Both the position numbers and the translations under genes were made by a program. Under the pieces are notes generated by a model that saw only the letters and a list, made by a program, of their open reading frames with translations, was not told the DNA's origin and searched no databases. A stretch of 50,427 nucleotides of DNA from Bifidobacterium sp. Lineage in GTDB: Bacteria; Actinomycetota; Actinomycetes; Actinomycetales; Bifidobacteriaceae. The stretch spans positions 1 to 50,427 of the forward strand of contig JALCCT010000011.1 in NCBI GenBank assembly GCA_022640915.1, written 5' to 3'. Positions 48,028 through 50,427 of the stretch are shown one piece after another; position 1 is the stretch's first letter; every line of letters begins with the position of its first letter.

Positions 48028-48121
48028 GCGTTGTGAGGGTTGGAGGTGCGTTGCTCGACCGTATGACTTGGCCGAGCGGCCCGGAGCGTGTCGTGCAATG
48101 CACCTCCAACCCTCACAACGC
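48028..48121. repeat. Hairpin element B between nrdE and nrdF (22-bp perfect stem)
   Basis: 48028-48049 pairs perfectly with 48100-48121; the pairing continues for five more positions including one G-T. The loop holds the core GACCGTATGAC, TT, GGCCGAGCGGCC, C, GGAGCGTGTC (48057-48092), the inverse of the core in element A, while the stems of A and B differ in sequence. It ends 62 bases before nrdF. A third small pair, AAGGGCC/GGCCCTT (47843-47849 and 47879-47885), lies between A and B. The whole 461-base gap has no gene. Confidence 0.85.
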
Positions 48122-48153
48122 GACCACACAGATTACATAATAATTAAACGTAA

Positions 48154-49235
<1,082 letters not shown>

Positions 49236-49529
49236 TCCCCGGGGTGGCCATAACCGGCCACGCGAGCTGATCGAAAAGGCGACAGCACGCTAGGCGGTTT
49301 CAGACACGAGGGAGCGCAGCCGATGGGCACGCTTCTCCTAGCTCACCTACGACGCGCTCGTGATCATATTGATGACCAAACTCAGACAGAACGCCGAAAC
49401 AATGTTCAAACGCCACGCAAACCTAGAATAAGGCCATGCAGGCGCCACCCGAGAGCACTGCGGGCTGTATCATTCCGGCCCGCAGTGCCGCTTGACTTGG
49501 AGCGGACTCCAGGTCATATTGTGGGCATC
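49236..49529. other. Gap after nrdF
   Basis: About 300 bases. Besides the second small hairpin at 49244-49261 I see no gene. A frame extending the next membrane protein upstream to 49323 is basic, lacks a ribosome site and is not accepted. Confidence 0.4.
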
Positions 49530-49916
49530 ATGATCACTCTGCTCTTTCTGTCGCCCACGGCTCTACTCGCTATCGCCCAAGTGGTCGCCTTCATCGGGGC
49601 GCCCAGTGAGGCCCGAAATCATGGCCTCTCATTCAGCCAGTTCGGCCTCGCATGGTCGCTGTATCTGATCGGCGCGCTCTCAGCCGCCACCTCAATATTG
49701 TTAGCCGTCCACAGCTGGACAAGATCATTGGGATTCATGCCTTCGATCCCTATTCTGGCTGGGCTCTCGCTCGTCACGGTCGTTGCTGTCATGGCGGGCC
49801 CTCTTGCGTGGGGGCGTTCTATAGGGGAGTTTCATCTGCCGCACCACATAGTCCGCGCGGGGCTGCTGGTACTGGCGATGGTGCTTTACTGGACTTATGT
49901 CTCTCTCAATCGGTGA
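49530..49916 (+). CDS. Small integral membrane protein, unrecognised
   Basis: 128 residues with four hydrophobic segments: ITLLFLSPTALLAIAQVVAF (2-21), the segment LYLIGALSAATSILLAV (about 48-64), ILAGLSLVTVVAVMAGPLA (about 78-96) and AGLLVLAMVLYWTYVSL (about 109-125). No family recognised. The start is uncertain; ATG 49530 is the first Met of the hydrophobic part and has only a weak ribosome site. The 3' end overlaps the MerR-type gene by 20 bases, so the two may be one unit. Confidence 0.55.
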   Translation: MITLLFLSPTALLAIAQVVAFIGAPSEARNHGLSFSQFGLAWSLYLIGALSAATSILLAVHSWTRSLGFMPSIPILAGLSLVTVVAVMAGPLAWGRSIGEFHLPHHIVRAGLLVLAMVLYWTYVSLNR

Positions 49917-50100
49917 CGTCGCAGCCCGCAGCGGGCTGAGTCGCGACACTCTGCGTTACTACGAGAAGATCGGGCTGGTTCCGCACGCCCGGCGATCCCC
50001 AAGCGGGCAGAGGGAGTACGAGGAGCCCGTCCTGGATCAACTCCTGGTCGTCACGGCATTGCGTAACGCAGGGTTTTCCATTGCGCAGGTGCGCGGGTAG
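49897..50100 (+). pseudogene. MerR-family regulator, truncated by an IS
   Basis: Only 67 residues remain. They form the MerR DNA-binding domain: SIGDVAARSGLSRDTLRYYEKIGLVPHARRSPSGQREY, then LLVVTALRNAGFSIAQVRG. Family members continue with a coiled coil and effector domain. Here the frame meets TAG at the junction with the IS end starting at 50101. The remaining part may lie beyond the IS outside the window. The start overlaps the preceding membrane-protein gene. Confidence 0.8.
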
Positions 50101-50427
50101 TGCCCGAGTTCTTGCGCACTTTGGGTTTTGTCTCCTGTGTGCGTTTTCAGTTCGCTTCCTGTATGGTGTCGCCGAGTCGGGACATGTCCAGGTAACGTCG
50201 GGTGGACCAGTCGTTGTCGGTGACGTATCGGATCCTAGCGGTGATGAGCATCAACGCGCTCCTACCATCGGGGAAAGCGCCCACGACGCGGGTTCGACGT
50301 CGGATCTCCCGGTTCAACCGTCCGAATCATGTTGTTGGTGCGGATACGCCGACGATGCTCGACGGGATAGTCGTTCAGCAGGTACGTGGTGGTTTCGTTA
50401 ATGCCCTCGCGCAGGCACTTGGCGGCT
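50101..50427 (-). mobile_element. IS256-family element, 3' end (cut by window edge, transposase frameshifted)
   Basis: Minus-strand reading gives the C-terminal part of a Mutator/IS256-type transposase: AAKCLREGINETTTYLL, HRRRIRTNNMI, then after a one-base shift near 50317 RLNREIRRRTRVVGAFPDG and ALMLITARIRYVTDNDW to a TGA near 50147. The non-coding end TGCCCGAGTTCTTGCG at 50101-50116 is taken as the terminal repeat. The rest of the element lies beyond 50427. The apparent frameshift suggests this copy may be inactive. Confidence 0.8.

Overview
The window looks like chromosome of a Bifidobacterium-type actinobacterium. The left edge is the 5' part of a 16S rRNA gene with the bifidobacterial 5' end. 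Gene order and content also fit: rpsF-ssb-rpsR-rplI, a prs of actinobacterial type, zwf-opcA-pgl with a convergent gnd, and class Ib nrdHIEF. Codon use is GC-rich except in one AT-rich block (about 15.5-26 kb). No plasmid or prophage structural genes are visible.

Layout. 1-1.5 kb: partial 16S rRNA (minus), its leader with a conserved actinobacterial motif, a candidate promoter and two G-quadruplex-type G-run blocks. 1.5-8.9 kb: an APH-like kinase, the ribosomal protein/SSB operon, prs, an alkyladenine DNA glycosylase, and a single ORF fusing phosphomevalonate kinase to type 2 IPP isomerase. 9.2-11.4 kb: remnant of an integrated element beside tRNA-Lys, made of a broken tyrosine integrase and a Fic toxin with its inhibitor. 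11.5-15.4 kb: a metal-ion ABC transporter (lipoprotein, ATPase, two permeases) behind a Zur/Fur-like palindrome. 15.5-26.7 kb: a probable defence island with two orphan proteins, a HEPN/Cys-cluster protein, a Ymh-family HEPN protein and a 1,795-residue single-chain Type ISP restriction-modification enzyme, bordered by degenerate DNA and an IS-end-like remnant.

26.7-50.4 kb: a cytoplasmic S10-like serine carboxypeptidase, guanine deaminase, an amino-acid ABC transporter whose permease carries two fused substrate-binding domains, a metallophosphoesterase, a tightly coupled PhnDCEE-like transporter operon ending in an RpiR-family regulator, the oxidative pentose phosphate genes, nrdH-nrdI-nrdE-nrdF under a pair of NrdR boxes, a small membrane protein, and a MerR-type regulator cut off by an IS256-family element that runs off the right edge.

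The most unusual items are: (i) two long hairpins between nrdE and nrdF with different stems but the same 36-nt loop core in opposite orientation; (ii) the kinase-isomerase fusion; (iii) two RX4H HEPN proteins around a Type ISP enzyme that has a frame-shifting 20-bp tandem duplication in its specificity half; (iv) very long perfect hairpins in place of ordinary U-tract terminators in the pentose phosphate and nrd regions. Functions are assigned by reading motifs in the translated sequence; no database search was run.
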